The notes under the pieces are model-generated. The model saw only the letters and a list, made by a program, of their open reading frames with translations, had not been told where the DNA came from and ran no database searches. Position numbers and translations under genes: made by a program. A stretch of 24,591 nucleotides of DNA. Origin: UMGS1889 sp900556055. Lineage in GTDB: Bacteria > Bacillota > Clostridia > Oscillospirales > Ruminococcaceae. Position 1 is the stretch's first letter. Each line of letters begins with the position of its first letter. Positions 14,437-22,497 of the stretch are shown here, piece after piece. The stretch is taken from assembly GCA_902463265.1 (NCBI GenBank), contig CABQEV010000028.1, forward strand, positions 1-24,591. The letters run 5' to 3'.

Positions 14437-15645
14437 ATGCGTCAGATAAACAGAAATATACTGCTAAATGCTGTCGGGAACACGGCATACAACGGACTCC
14501 AGTGGCTAATAACAGTCATTGTCACACGTTACTCGGGACTGGGTGCAGCGGGAATACTTTCTGCCGCAATGTCAGTATCGCTCATGTTCAGATCAGTGAC
14601 ATACTTTGGAATAAGAAATTACTATGTTTCCGACCAAAGCGCAGCCTATTCGGACGGAGATTATACAGCCCTGAGAATCGTCACAGCCTCCGTCGGAATG
14701 CTGTCATGTATGATATTCACGCTTTTCTGCGGATACGATAAAACGACTTTGGCAGCAATATTTTATTTTATGATATACAGAACTGCCGAAGGCTTCTCCG
14801 ACCATTTCGGCGGAATTTTTCAAAAGAATGACCGGCTTGACATTGCGGGAATATTCCTGCTTATCAAGTCGGTCATGACTGCTGTATTCTTTTTTGCGGG
14901 ATATTTTGCTGTTTCACTGAATTTCGGGATCATGCTCATGGCACTTTCGTCAATGATATTTCTTGCCGCTGCCGAAATGCCGTTTGCATCAAAAATGTCG
15001 GCGGGAACAGTTCCGTCATTTACAAAACTGACTGAACTTGTCCGCAATGCCTTTCCGATGTTTATATATCAGCTGGAAGTATCGGCAGTATTCAATTCAC
15101 CCAAAATTATCCTGCCCCTCATGTGCGGAAAAGAAGAGGCAGGCGCATATTCATCGTTTTTTTCACTCGCACTGATAGTTCAGGCTGTATCGCAATATTG
15201 CTATACGCCATTCACAGCCAAATTTGCAGAGCTTTTCGCCTGCGGAAAAAAGCATGCATTTCAAAGATCAGTTTTATTTGTCATTACGGCAATGTTCTTC
15301 TTTATGTCAGCGTTTTTTATGCTTGCCGTATTTTTCGGCGAAAAGATAACATCGCTCCTGTTCGGTGAGGATATTCTGATGTACAGGCAGATGATCATTC
15401 CGTCAGTCATCGGAGCGTGCGCATATTCCCTTTCCTGTTTTGGCGGAATACTGCTGACAGTCATGCGGAAAATACACACACTTATGACCGCTCAAACAGC
15501 GTCAGCCGTTCTCTCGGTAATATCAACGATTGTTTTTGTCGGGATATACGGTGCAAACGGCGCAGCATACGGCACGATATTATCTTCATCAGCGGCTATG
15601 GCACTTATGATATGCAGCATCTTCAGGTGTAACAAGCCGAAGTGA
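14437..15645 (+). CDS. MATE/Wzx-like polytopic membrane protein (MOP superfamily flippase)
   Basis: The protein has 402 residues with roughly 11-12 hydrophobic helices spread over the whole length and short polar loops. The opening (INRNILLNAVGNTAYNGLQWLITVIVTRYSGLGAAGIL) is typical of polysaccharide flippases of the Wzx/RfbX group, as are the later helix pairs (FPMFIYQLEVSAVFNSPKIILPLMCGKEEAGAYSSFFSLA). Family members flip lipid-linked sugars or export small molecules across the membrane. No glycosyltransferase or other glycan-building gene lies nearby, so the substrate is unknown. Here it stands between an unknown protein and a membrane kinase-NTPase. One possibility is supply of a glycan to the Thr-rich stalks of the surface proteins (inference). 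There is no clear Shine-Dalgarno; the start lies seven bases after the upstream stop, suggesting coupled translation. Confidence 0.8.
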   Translation: MRQINRNILLNAVGNTAYNGLQWLITVIVTRYSGLGAAGILSAAMSVSLMFRSVTYFGIRNYYVSDQSAAYSDGDYTALRIVTASVGMLSCMIFTLFCGYDKTTLAAIFYFMIYRTAEGFSDHFGGIFQKNDRLDIAGIFLLIKSVMTAVFFFAGYFAVSLNFGIMLMALSSMIFLAAAEMPFASKMSAGTVPSFTKLTELVRNAFPMFIYQLEVSAVFNSPKIILPLMCGKEEAGAYSSFFSLALIVQAVSQYCYTPFTAKFAELFACGKKHAFQRSVLFVITAMFFFMSAFFMLAVFFGEKITSLLFGEDILMYRQMIIPSVIGACAYSLSCFGGILLTVMRKIHTLMTAQTASAVLSVISTIVFVGIYGANGAAYGTILSSSAAMALMICSIFRCNKPK

Positions 15646-15682
15646 TATGTAGTTTATCAAACAAAAAGGGGGATGATAACAA

Positions 15683-18415
15683 ATGCACCGCAATGTCATA
15701 AAAAAAGGCTCTACAATATCACTGAAAAATGCTGAAACCGATGAGATAATAACCCTCAGAATAACATCTGACCCACTGGGCAGAGGCAGCAGCTGTATAG
15801 TTTATGAAGCGGAAACCACCGGCAAAAGACTTAGCTGCAAATACCGTCTTAAAGAGCTGTATCCCGTAAATATCACGGATATTTCAAGAGATTCGGAGAA
15901 TCAGCTTCTGATTGGAGAAAGCACTGTTTGTGATTATAAAAAAGCCGAGGACGTATTTAATAACGCTCTTGACCTGCTGTGGAAATTTGCTTATTCGGAT
16001 ACAACAGGCTGCTATACTGTCACCCCTCTCGGAAAATTTGAAGGAATTTCCTCGCAAAAATGCAGAGCTGTCTATCTTATCACGCAATGGATGCCCTCGG
16101 ATTATACGGACACCGTAAATCTGTGCGGAAGCAATGACATAAACGCAGCAGCAAGAATATGCCGAAAAACAACAGCAGCCGCAGCGGCATTTCACGAACT
16201 CGGATATATAAACCTTGACATAAAGCCGGAAAACATCCTTTATTCCCCCAAAACCGACAATATAATGCTGTTCGACACAAACACCATCTTCAGACCGGAC
16301 GATCCTCCCCTATACACTGTTTCCTGTTCGGACGGAGCCGCACCCGAGATAAAAAACGGCTTTATTAAGCTATATTCGGAAAAATCAGATGTTTTTTCAA
16401 TCGGCTCAATGTTTCACAGATTCATAACCGGTGAAAACTATTTTGCAGGACAGTATTCGCTCAGCATATCACAGGTGTATTCAGAACTGAATAAGTATCC
16501 CATGTGCAGAAACAATAATCCGAGGACAGCAGCCATGATAAAAAAGGTGCTGGAAAGCTGCAATGCAGGCTCTCCGAACAAAAGATGTTCCGATGATGAG
16601 CTGTATAACATGTTCAGTCTTATTGAGGAATACACTGCTCCAAATGCAATTTATGCAAAAAACTCCTGCATAACCCCTTCCGCAGGATCGGAAGTATATT
16701 CAGATGAAGCTTATATTCTCCATAAATTGCTTGAACAGATGCGGTATGTCGTTATACAGGGACTGCATAACAGCGGGAAATCAGCATTTGCAGATTTTTA
16801 CGCACATGAACGCAGATCATACTATCACACAGTCATAAGGATCGGATTCTGCGGAGATATCAGAAACACTATCGCGGAAATTCCGTTTGCGGGAATAAAC
16901 GACGAGGAATACAGCAGAGAAAAGCTCTTTGAAATGAAATACGACTGCCTGAAAAAATATGATCTGCAAACGCTTCTGATAATCGACGGATTGAATAATG
17001 ATGACGATCACCTGATTGAGATTCTCAGCAGTCTGAACATACGCATTTTGATAACATCTGCCAGCAGCCTGAATATCGACAAGACGCATATCTATAAAAT
17101 GAAAGCGGAGCAGGAGCTTATTTTTTCAGCAAATGATGTTGAAAAATTTCATAAAAATCTTGAATCCTCCGAAGAAAAGGAACACGCTTTTCTTTTTATA
17201 TATTCGTCAATGTTCTTCATCTTTGCCGCAGTGCTTGCAGTTATTGCTTTTGTTGTCAGGGATTACTCGGTTTACGGAATAGTCCCGATGATATTATGCA
17301 TTTTCGGAATGATGCTTTTCAGATCCGTGATATTCAAGCATTCCGAAAAAATTGCAATATCGGCTGTCAGGCGAAAAAACTGCCGCAGTCATTTCCGCTC
17401 CGCCTCAGACTTTGGAAATGCTGTAAATAATCAGCAGCTGTTTGAATTGACAGCACCCGATTTCGTATCGGATTCAGAAAAGAAAAGACACAAAAGCAGA
17501 CTTGTTATGGGAACAGCGGCAATACTTCTTGGCGTTGCCGCACTTCTTATTTCTCTTGCAGCGGACAGCTTCCCGCTGCTTGTTTCAATATGCGGAGTTA
17601 TCCTTACAGCCGTACTGGCCGCAGATTACCTCAATAATATCAGTATAACGAGTGAAATGTACAACAAACAGTTCGGGCCATCGGATTCGGGCATTAAAAG
17701 AACGATAAATGAAATATACAGCTTTGCAAACACCGCCGAAAATAAAAACTGCGCCCCGATGAGTGCCGAATGTCTGCGCCAGATACTTTATCATGAATAT
17801 AAAAGGCAATGTGCCTTGTGGGGTACGGCAGATATTGTATCGAAAATATTTACAGTCATGAGCATTGCCGCACTTTTGCTGGATCTTTTTCCTGTTCCGT
17901 GCAGCGGATATTTTCATATCCCGAAAAGTGCCGCAGACAATCTCCCGGATTATATATGCATATCTCTGTTCTGCCTGATCTCGGTTATTTCGGTCATTAA
18001 AAGCAAAGCTTTTTATTTTGGGATCAAAGATATTCTTTTCACTGTTTTTGCAGAGGACAGCATATATATGAGAAAAAAGTTTTTTGATTATTCTGAGGAA
18101 AAGCTGCTGAGTGAGATCTCTAAGGCAAGAGGAATATACAGCTATGCAATACTTCAGTTTGAAAGAGGCATTCCGATCTATGAGATCGAACCGTCCGAAC
18201 GCCCGACATTCAGGCACTACTGCATTACTCAGAACGCACGGACAGCTATTTACTTTCTCCTTCTGACAATATCCACACTGAGCCTTGTCGTATGGCACTT
18301 TCAATGTAAATCAGCATTTCTGCCGATCCTCTGCCTTTCCCTGCTCTTTCAGCTATGGTGGTACATCTCCGGATCTGTTATTCATAATATGAAATTGCTT
18401 AAAATAAAAAGGTAA
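15683..18415 (+). CDS. Protein kinase-like / STAND-type NTPase / multi-span membrane fusion protein
   Basis: The protein has 910 residues. Residues 10-315 are a divergent protein kinase: glycine loop LGRGSSCIVY (32-41), Lys57 in YRLKELYP, catalytic region INLDIKPEN (176-184, Asn-Leu in place of His-Arg), D198 in FDTN (instead of DFG) and APE (220-222). Asp179, Lys181 and Asn184 are kept, so activity is possible. Residues 340-480 are a P-loop domain: Walker A GLHNSGKS (360-367), Walker B LLIIDG (431-436) and a following strand ILITSASS. This order resembles NB-ARC/STAND NTPases. Residues 503-910 have about eight membrane segments in pairs (503-548, 608-648, 718-774, 855-898) with cytoplasmic-looking loops. 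I know no named family with this order. AAGGGGG lies ten bases before the ATG, and the flippase gene ends 37 bp upstream. The likely role is a membrane sensor or switch coupling NTP state to phosphorylation (inference). Confidence 0.85.
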   Translation: MHRNVIKKGSTISLKNAETDEIITLRITSDPLGRGSSCIVYEAETTGKRLSCKYRLKELYPVNITDISRDSENQLLIGESTVCDYKKAEDVFNNALDLLWKFAYSDTTGCYTVTPLGKFEGISSQKCRAVYLITQWMPSDYTDTVNLCGSNDINAAARICRKTTAAAAAFHELGYINLDIKPENILYSPKTDNIMLFDTNTIFRPDDPPLYTVSCSDGAAPEIKNGFIKLYSEKSDVFSIGSMFHRFITGENYFAGQYSLSISQVYSELNKYPMCRNNNPRTAAMIKKVLESCNAGSPNKRCSDDELYNMFSLIEEYTAPNAIYAKNSCITPSAGSEVYSDEAYILHKLLEQMRYVVIQGLHNSGKSAFADFYAHERRSYYHTVIRIGFCGDIRNTIAEIPFAGINDEEYSREKLFEMKYDCLKKYDLQTLLIIDGLNNDDDHLIEILSSLNIRILITSASSLNIDKTHIYKMKAEQELIFSANDVEKFHKNLESSEEKEHAFLFIYSSMFFIFAAVLAVIAFVVRDYSVYGIVPMILCIFGMMLFRSVIFKHSEKIAISAVRRKNCRSHFRSASDFGNAVNNQQLFELTAPDFVSDSEKKRHKSRLVMGTAAILLGVAALLISLAADSFPLLVSICGVILTAVLAADYLNNISITSEMYNKQFGPSDSGIKRTINEIYSFANTAENKNCAPMSAECLRQILYHEYKRQCALWGTADIVSKIFTVMSIAALLLDLFPVPCSGYFHIPKSAADNLPDYICISLFCLISVISVIKSKAFYFGIKDILFTVFAEDSIYMRKKFFDYSEEKLLSEISKARGIYSYAILQFERGIPIYEIEPSERPTFRHYCITQNARTAIYFLLLTISTLSLVVWHFQCKSAFLPILCLSLLFQLWWYISGSVIHNMKLLKIKR

Positions 18416-18600
18416 CCCCCTGCCTCATCAAATACAAATTATATTCATACCAATCTCCCTGATACTCTTCCTGTTTCCTGAGCACAAATTCATTAAATTC
18501 CAGAGCGCGGTACATATGCATTGCCCTGAAATTATCATCTTCCACTCCGACGGTAAATTCGCAGTACCATATTACGCCGCATATGTCAAATAAAGCAAAT
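18399..18600 (-). pseudogene. C-terminal remnant of a GNAT-family acetyltransferase
   Basis: An open minus-strand frame ending in TAA at 18399-18401 encodes ICGVIWYCEFTVGVEDDN, then FRAMHMYRALEFNEFVLRK and GDWYEYNLYLMRQG. The V-x-x-x-N-x-x-A-x-x-x-Y-x-x-L-x-F pattern is the last acetyl-CoA-binding part of GNAT enzymes. No start codon or ribosome site precedes it, the N-terminal two thirds are missing and the frame runs into the terminator hairpin. The tail overlaps the end of the convergent 910-residue gene by 17 bases. It is probably a decayed gene left at a junction between two modules. Confidence 0.55.
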
Positions 18601-18604
18601 GAAA

Positions 18605-18640
18605 AATCACATTGTCCGCAGTATCGCAGGCAATGTGATT
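18605..18640. terminator. Bidirectional intrinsic terminator
   Basis: The arms AATCACATTG (18605-18614) and CAATGTGATT (18631-18640) make a perfect 10-bp stem around a 16-base loop. A T-rich run follows on the plus strand (ttttaatatattt), and the minus strand ends the stem with TTTTT. It lies between the convergent 910-residue gene and the ABC exporter gene and can end both. Confidence 0.8.
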
Positions 18641-18649
18641 TTAATATAT

Positions 18650-20548
18650 TTACGCAAACAGCTCCCCCGCCGTATCCTTATAATACTCCGCCTGAGCAGT
18701 CCATAGCTTCTTGTAAACGCCGCCATTGCTAAGCAGCTCATCGTGTGAGCCACGCTCGGCGATGCGTCCGTTATCCATAACGGTTATCTCATCGCAGAAA
18801 CGACAGGAGGACAGACGATGCGAAATATAGATAGCCGTTCTTGTTCCGACAATACCGTTGAATTTGGTGTAAATATCATATTCGGAGATAGGGTCAAGCG
18901 CCGCTGTCGGTTCGTCGAGAACTATAAACGGTGAGCCTTTGTATATCGCCCTTGCAAGACATAGCTTCTGTGCCTCTCCGCCCGAAATTTCCACACCGTT
19001 CTCGTCAAAGTCCTTATAAAGACAGGTTTCAATTCCGTTCTCCATAGTTTTAAGACGGTCGCCCAGCCCCGAACGGATAACACAGTCTGTCACACGCTCG
19101 GCGTCATATTCCGTGTCGGCAGCAACATTCTCCGCAAGGCTGAACGAAAACAGCTTGCTGTCCTGAAACACCACCGAGAAAAGCTCCATGTACTCTTCGT
19201 ATTTGTATTTTCTGATGTCAATTCCGTTGAGCGTTATCTCGCCCTCGGTAGGATCGTACAGCCTGCAAAGCAGCTTCACAAGCGTGGATTTTCCGCAGCC
19301 GTTCTTGCCCACAAGAGCCATTTTCTCGCCGATTCGCCATTTCAGATTTATGTCTTTGAGAGTGTATTCCTCGCTGTCGGGATATTTGAACCAGACGTGC
19401 TTAAACTCAAATTCATACTCGTTATCATCACGCTTTTCGGTAGGGATAGTGCCTTGGTATTTTTCATCGGGAATGTCGAGAAAATCGAAATACTGCTTGC
19501 AGAAGGTCGGCGTTATTTTAAGCAGACCCATTCCGTCTGAAATTTCCGAAACGCCTGCGGATATCTCATTAAAATATCCCACAAATGCGATAATTTCTCC
19601 CGGAGTAAGCATTCCGCTAATTGCTCTTACCACTGCAAAGCCGTACATAAGTATCTTGGTCAGAATGTTTATGATCTGGAATATAAAATTCGGAAGCATA
19701 GCATTTTTATAGCCCCGAAGCCAGCCGTCAAGGTTTGTTTTCTGCGCCTTGTCAAGCTCCTTTTCAATAAGGCTCTGCTGTGAATACATTCTTATTTCTT
19801 TGCCGTTGCGGTAGTTATTAAGCACATAATGATTAAAAAAATTTCCTGCACGGTCTGCCATAATAACATTTTTATCGTTATGTATTTTTTCAAATCCTAC
19901 TATCGCTTTTGGGTTTATCACCAAGGATTTTATAAGCTCCAACGCTGTCACGATAATTGCCACCGTGATAAATCCCCAAATTGACTGTATAAAGCCGATA
20001 AAGCCATCTGTTTCTGTCGGCGTTCTGAATACGGTCGGGCTTATCAGGATAACTCCTAAAGCAACCATAAAAACTCCGCCGACAGTGTTCTTAAAATAAT
20101 TGCATAGTGCCTCTATTCCTGCGGTACGGTTTTCAGGCTGACGCTGTGCATTTGCGTACTTGTTCTGCATATCTGTGCTTTCAAGGTGAACATAATCCAT
20201 CGTCATGACCTTTTGCCAGAGATTTTTCTGCATATTTGTGGTTTTCTTAAAGCTGTGAGAATCATTACGTCTGAAAAGAAATCTTTGCACCACGGAAAGC
20301 AAAGCCTGAACGCCGACAACTATCGCCGCATAAATAAACAGAGTATCAACTGGCTTTGCACCTGCAATTCCGTCAATAACAAGCGCAGAAAGAAAAACTG
20401 TAAATATATCGCCCGAAAGGTCAACGCAGTATTTTATCGTGTCTCTCGCAATATACCCCTTGTCCGCCTTATCGACAGCTTTAAGTGTTCTGCGTATTAC
20501 CTCACGTTTTTCCTTTGGCGTAAGGACTTTTTCGTTATTGTCACTCAT
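18650..20548 (-). CDS. ABC exporter half-transporter (permease-ATPase fusion), second subunit
   Basis: The protein has 632 residues. Residues 1-345 are the transmembrane domain, with hydrophobic segments around 43-60, 68-90, 155-172, 190-212 and 285-325. Residues 378-632 are the ATPase: Walker A GKNGCGKS (414-421), Q-loop VVFQDSKLF, signature ISGGE (521-525, in place of LSGGQ), Walker B FIVLDEP (D545, E546) and switch His577 (YISHR). No N-terminal C39 peptidase is present, so it does not process leader peptides itself. It should pair with the 622-residue half-transporter encoded just upstream. Its ATG overlaps that gene's stop by eight bases (ATGAGTGA), which couples translation. Together with the adjacent Agr-like regulators the likely cargo is a peptide or other small secreted molecule (inference). 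The gene ends ten bases before the terminator at 18605-18640. Confidence 0.9.
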   Translation of the reverse strand: MSDNNEKVLTPKEKREVIRRTLKAVDKADKGYIARDTIKYCVDLSGDIFTVFLSALVIDGIAGAKPVDTLFIYAAIVVGVQALLSVVQRFLFRRNDSHSFKKTTNMQKNLWQKVMTMDYVHLESTDMQNKYANAQRQPENRTAGIEALCNYFKNTVGGVFMVALGVILISPTVFRTPTETDGFIGFIQSIWGFITVAIIVTALELIKSLVINPKAIVGFEKIHNDKNVIMADRAGNFFNHYVLNNYRNGKEIRMYSQQSLIEKELDKAQKTNLDGWLRGYKNAMLPNFIFQIINILTKILMYGFAVVRAISGMLTPGEIIAFVGYFNEISAGVSEISDGMGLLKITPTFCKQYFDFLDIPDEKYQGTIPTEKRDDNEYEFEFKHVWFKYPDSEEYTLKDINLKWRIGEKMALVGKNGCGKSTLVKLLCRLYDPTEGEITLNGIDIRKYKYEEYMELFSVVFQDSKLFSFSLAENVAADTEYDAERVTDCVIRSGLGDRLKTMENGIETCLYKDFDENGVEISGGEAQKLCLARAIYKGSPFIVLDEPTAALDPISEYDIYTKFNGIVGTRTAIYISHRLSSCRFCDEITVMDNGRIAERGSHDELLSNGGVYKKLWTAQAEYYKDTAGELFA

Positions 20549-22409
20549 TTACCTGCATCTCCTCATCATTGTAATAGCTGCTTTGAAGCTCAAAAAGCTC
20601 GGCATATTTGCCGTTTTGAGCCATAAGCTCTGCATGAGTTCCACACTCGGCGATCCCGCCGTTTTCTATCAGGATTATCCTGTCACAAAAGCGGGTCGAA
20701 GCAAGCCTGTGAGAGATAAATATGCTCGATTTTCCCTTTGAAAAATCAGCATAATTAATATACATTTTCTGCTCTGCAATGGGGTCAAGAGCCGCTGTCG
20801 GCTCGTCAAGTAAAAGTATAGGAGCGTCCTTGTACAGAGCCCTCGCAAGCGCAAGCTTCTGAGTTTCTCCGCCTGAAAGCTCCACCGCATTTTCAAAAAC
20901 AGATTTTACAAGTCGGGTATTTTCCTTTTCGGGTAAGCTCATGACCTTTTCGTAGATGCCTGCCTTTTTCATACAGCTGCGAACCCTGTCAGGGTCATAT
21001 TTTCCTGCTTCTGCTCCCGAAATATTTTCGGCAATAGTCACGGGCAAAATACATATATCCTGAAAAACCGCACTGAAAAGCTTGAAATATTCATCTCTGT
21101 TATAGCTGTTCATAGGCTTGCCGTTCAGTAGAATTTGACCCTCGGTAGGGTCATAAAGACCGCACATGAGTTTTATCAGTGTTGTTTTTCCTGCGCCATT
21201 AAGTCCCACAAGCGCAAGCCGTTCACCCTTATTAAGCTTAAAGGAAATATTGTTAATCGTCGGCTTTTCAGCACTGCTGTATTTATAGCTTACATTACGA
21301 AATTCAATTTCACATTCTCCCGTCGGCAATTTTTCACCGACCCCTCGATTTGTTTTATCCTCCATATCAAGGTATTCCCTTGAAAATGAAATATTTTCCG
21401 AGAGCCAGTTAAAGCCCGAGGCCTTGTCAAAAACCTCTCTTACCGCCCAACTGAAATCAGATATCGAATTAAAGTACAGCACAAAATCACCTGCGCCGAT
21501 ATCCCCGTTTACAACCATATAGATTACACAGGCATAAGCGGCAAAGTTTGACAAATACACCATCAGCACACGGACAAGGTCATGCCTGAATGACCATTCG
21601 TCCTGCTGTTCATACCAGTTAAGTCTGTTGCCGAACGCCCTTAAGAACAGCTTTGCAAACCACTTATCCATACCATAAACACGAACGTCCTTTGCGGCTG
21701 AAAAATCACTTCCTGCATCACTGATGTAATTAAGCTCACGGACATATTTCTGCCAGTTGTCAGACATATTCCATATCCACCTCATTTTATGACGCTCAAT
21801 ATAGAAGCTTGCTATCGCAGGAACTCCGACAATTAACAGCATAACGGGACTCAGCATTGAAAGTATTCCGCCGTATGCAGCAACACGCAAAACCGCTGAC
21901 AGAAATAATTTTATTGTGTTTACAGTCTGATACGATATATAATCAGAGCCTGCCCACGCCTTTTGTATGGCATCGCTATTTTTACAGCTTTCATTGTTTT
22001 CATAGTCTGTGGACATATTCTTGCGTATAATTTTTCGGGTCATATGGCAGGCAAATTTATAATCTCCGTAATATCCGCCGTAATCATAAATTTCGTGCGT
22101 GATATATTTTGTAATTCGCTCGCCGATAATAAGCAAAAGGCATATCACTGCAAGCCGGATCCTTGATGATGTTCCCAAGGCAAGCTCAACAACATATTTT
22201 CCTGTAAAGGTTGTGAAAAGTGATTCTGCGACAAGTGCTATCACCTGAGCAAAAATCAGAACAAACATTAGCGGATGGCTTTTCCATAGTTCCGCAAGAA
22301 TATACCGCATATTCTCAGAGATTTTATACTTAATTTTTGCCTGCTCATTTCGGTATTTTGCCCGATCCTCTTTCTTCTTTTTCCTGTCCCATTTTGTTAC
22401 CTTTACCAT
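20541..22409 (-). CDS. ABC exporter half-transporter (permease-ATPase fusion), first subunit
   Basis: The ATG at 22409 (622 residues, MVKVTKWDRK) is chosen over an in-frame ATG at 22424 because GAGG lies seven bases before it; the longer start would place that ribosome site inside the gene. The first 30 residues are very basic and cytoplasmic. Membrane segments follow around residues 46-68, 86-100, 172-200 and 280-300. The ATPase has Walker A GLNGAGKT (402-409), Q-loop AVFQD, signature LSGGE (511-515), Walker B LLLDEP (D535, E536) and His567 (FISHR). Both half-transporters keep all catalytic motifs, so two functional ATP sites are expected. There is no peptidase domain. Expression is likely governed by the LytTR-type sites and terminator just upstream (22437-22493). 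Confidence 0.9.
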   Translation of the reverse strand: MVKVTKWDRKKKKEDRAKYRNEQAKIKYKISENMRYILAELWKSHPLMFVLIFAQVIALVAESLFTTFTGKYVVELALGTSSRIRLAVICLLLIIGERITKYITHEIYDYGGYYGDYKFACHMTRKIIRKNMSTDYENNESCKNSDAIQKAWAGSDYISYQTVNTIKLFLSAVLRVAAYGGILSMLSPVMLLIVGVPAIASFYIERHKMRWIWNMSDNWQKYVRELNYISDAGSDFSAAKDVRVYGMDKWFAKLFLRAFGNRLNWYEQQDEWSFRHDLVRVLMVYLSNFAAYACVIYMVVNGDIGAGDFVLYFNSISDFSWAVREVFDKASGFNWLSENISFSREYLDMEDKTNRGVGEKLPTGECEIEFRNVSYKYSSAEKPTINNISFKLNKGERLALVGLNGAGKTTLIKLMCGLYDPTEGQILLNGKPMNSYNRDEYFKLFSAVFQDICILPVTIAENISGAEAGKYDPDRVRSCMKKAGIYEKVMSLPEKENTRLVKSVFENAVELSGGETQKLALARALYKDAPILLLDEPTAALDPIAEQKMYINYADFSKGKSSIFISHRLASTRFCDRIILIENGGIAECGTHAELMAQNGKYAELFELQSSYYNDEEMQVNE

Positions 22410-22436
22410 AATCTCACCTCGCATTCATAATACCAC

Positions 22437-22474
22437 AAAAAAGACCGTTCGTACCGATCTCGGAACGAACGGTC
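22437..22474 (-). terminator. Strong intrinsic terminator between the histidine kinase and ABC exporter genes
   Basis: On the minus strand GACCGTTCGT pairs with ACGAACGGTC (22443-22452 and 22465-22474), with an inner CCG/CGG pairing, and is followed directly by TTTTTT (22442-22437). The stem lies 24 bases after the histidine kinase stop. Because the exporter ATG is only 28 bases further on, regulated read-through is one way the exporter could be expressed. Confidence 0.8.
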
Positions 22475-22493
22475 AAAATACGGCACGAATGGT
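22444..22493 (-). promoter_or_regulatory. Three LytTR-type binding sites ahead of the ABC exporter genes
   Basis: The 9-base word ACCGTTCGT fits the AgrA/LytTR half-site pattern [TA][AC][CA]GTTN[AG][TG]. It occurs at 22465-22473 on the minus strand, inverted at 22444-22452, and with one change (ACCATTCGT) at 22485-22493. Successive sites start 21 and 20 bases apart, two helical turns, which is the spacing expected of LytTR dimers. A possible -10 (TATTAT, minus strand, 22427-22432) lies just downstream with no recognisable -35, as is common for activated promoters. Two of the sites are also the arms of the terminator stem, so the signal may have a double role. Confidence 0.5.
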
Positions 22494-22497
22494 ACAA

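Noticed and set aside
17585..18304. 239-residue minus-strand frame inside the 910-residue fusion gene
   Set aside because: It is antisense to membrane segments of a well-supported gene and has no recognisable domain or ribosome site.
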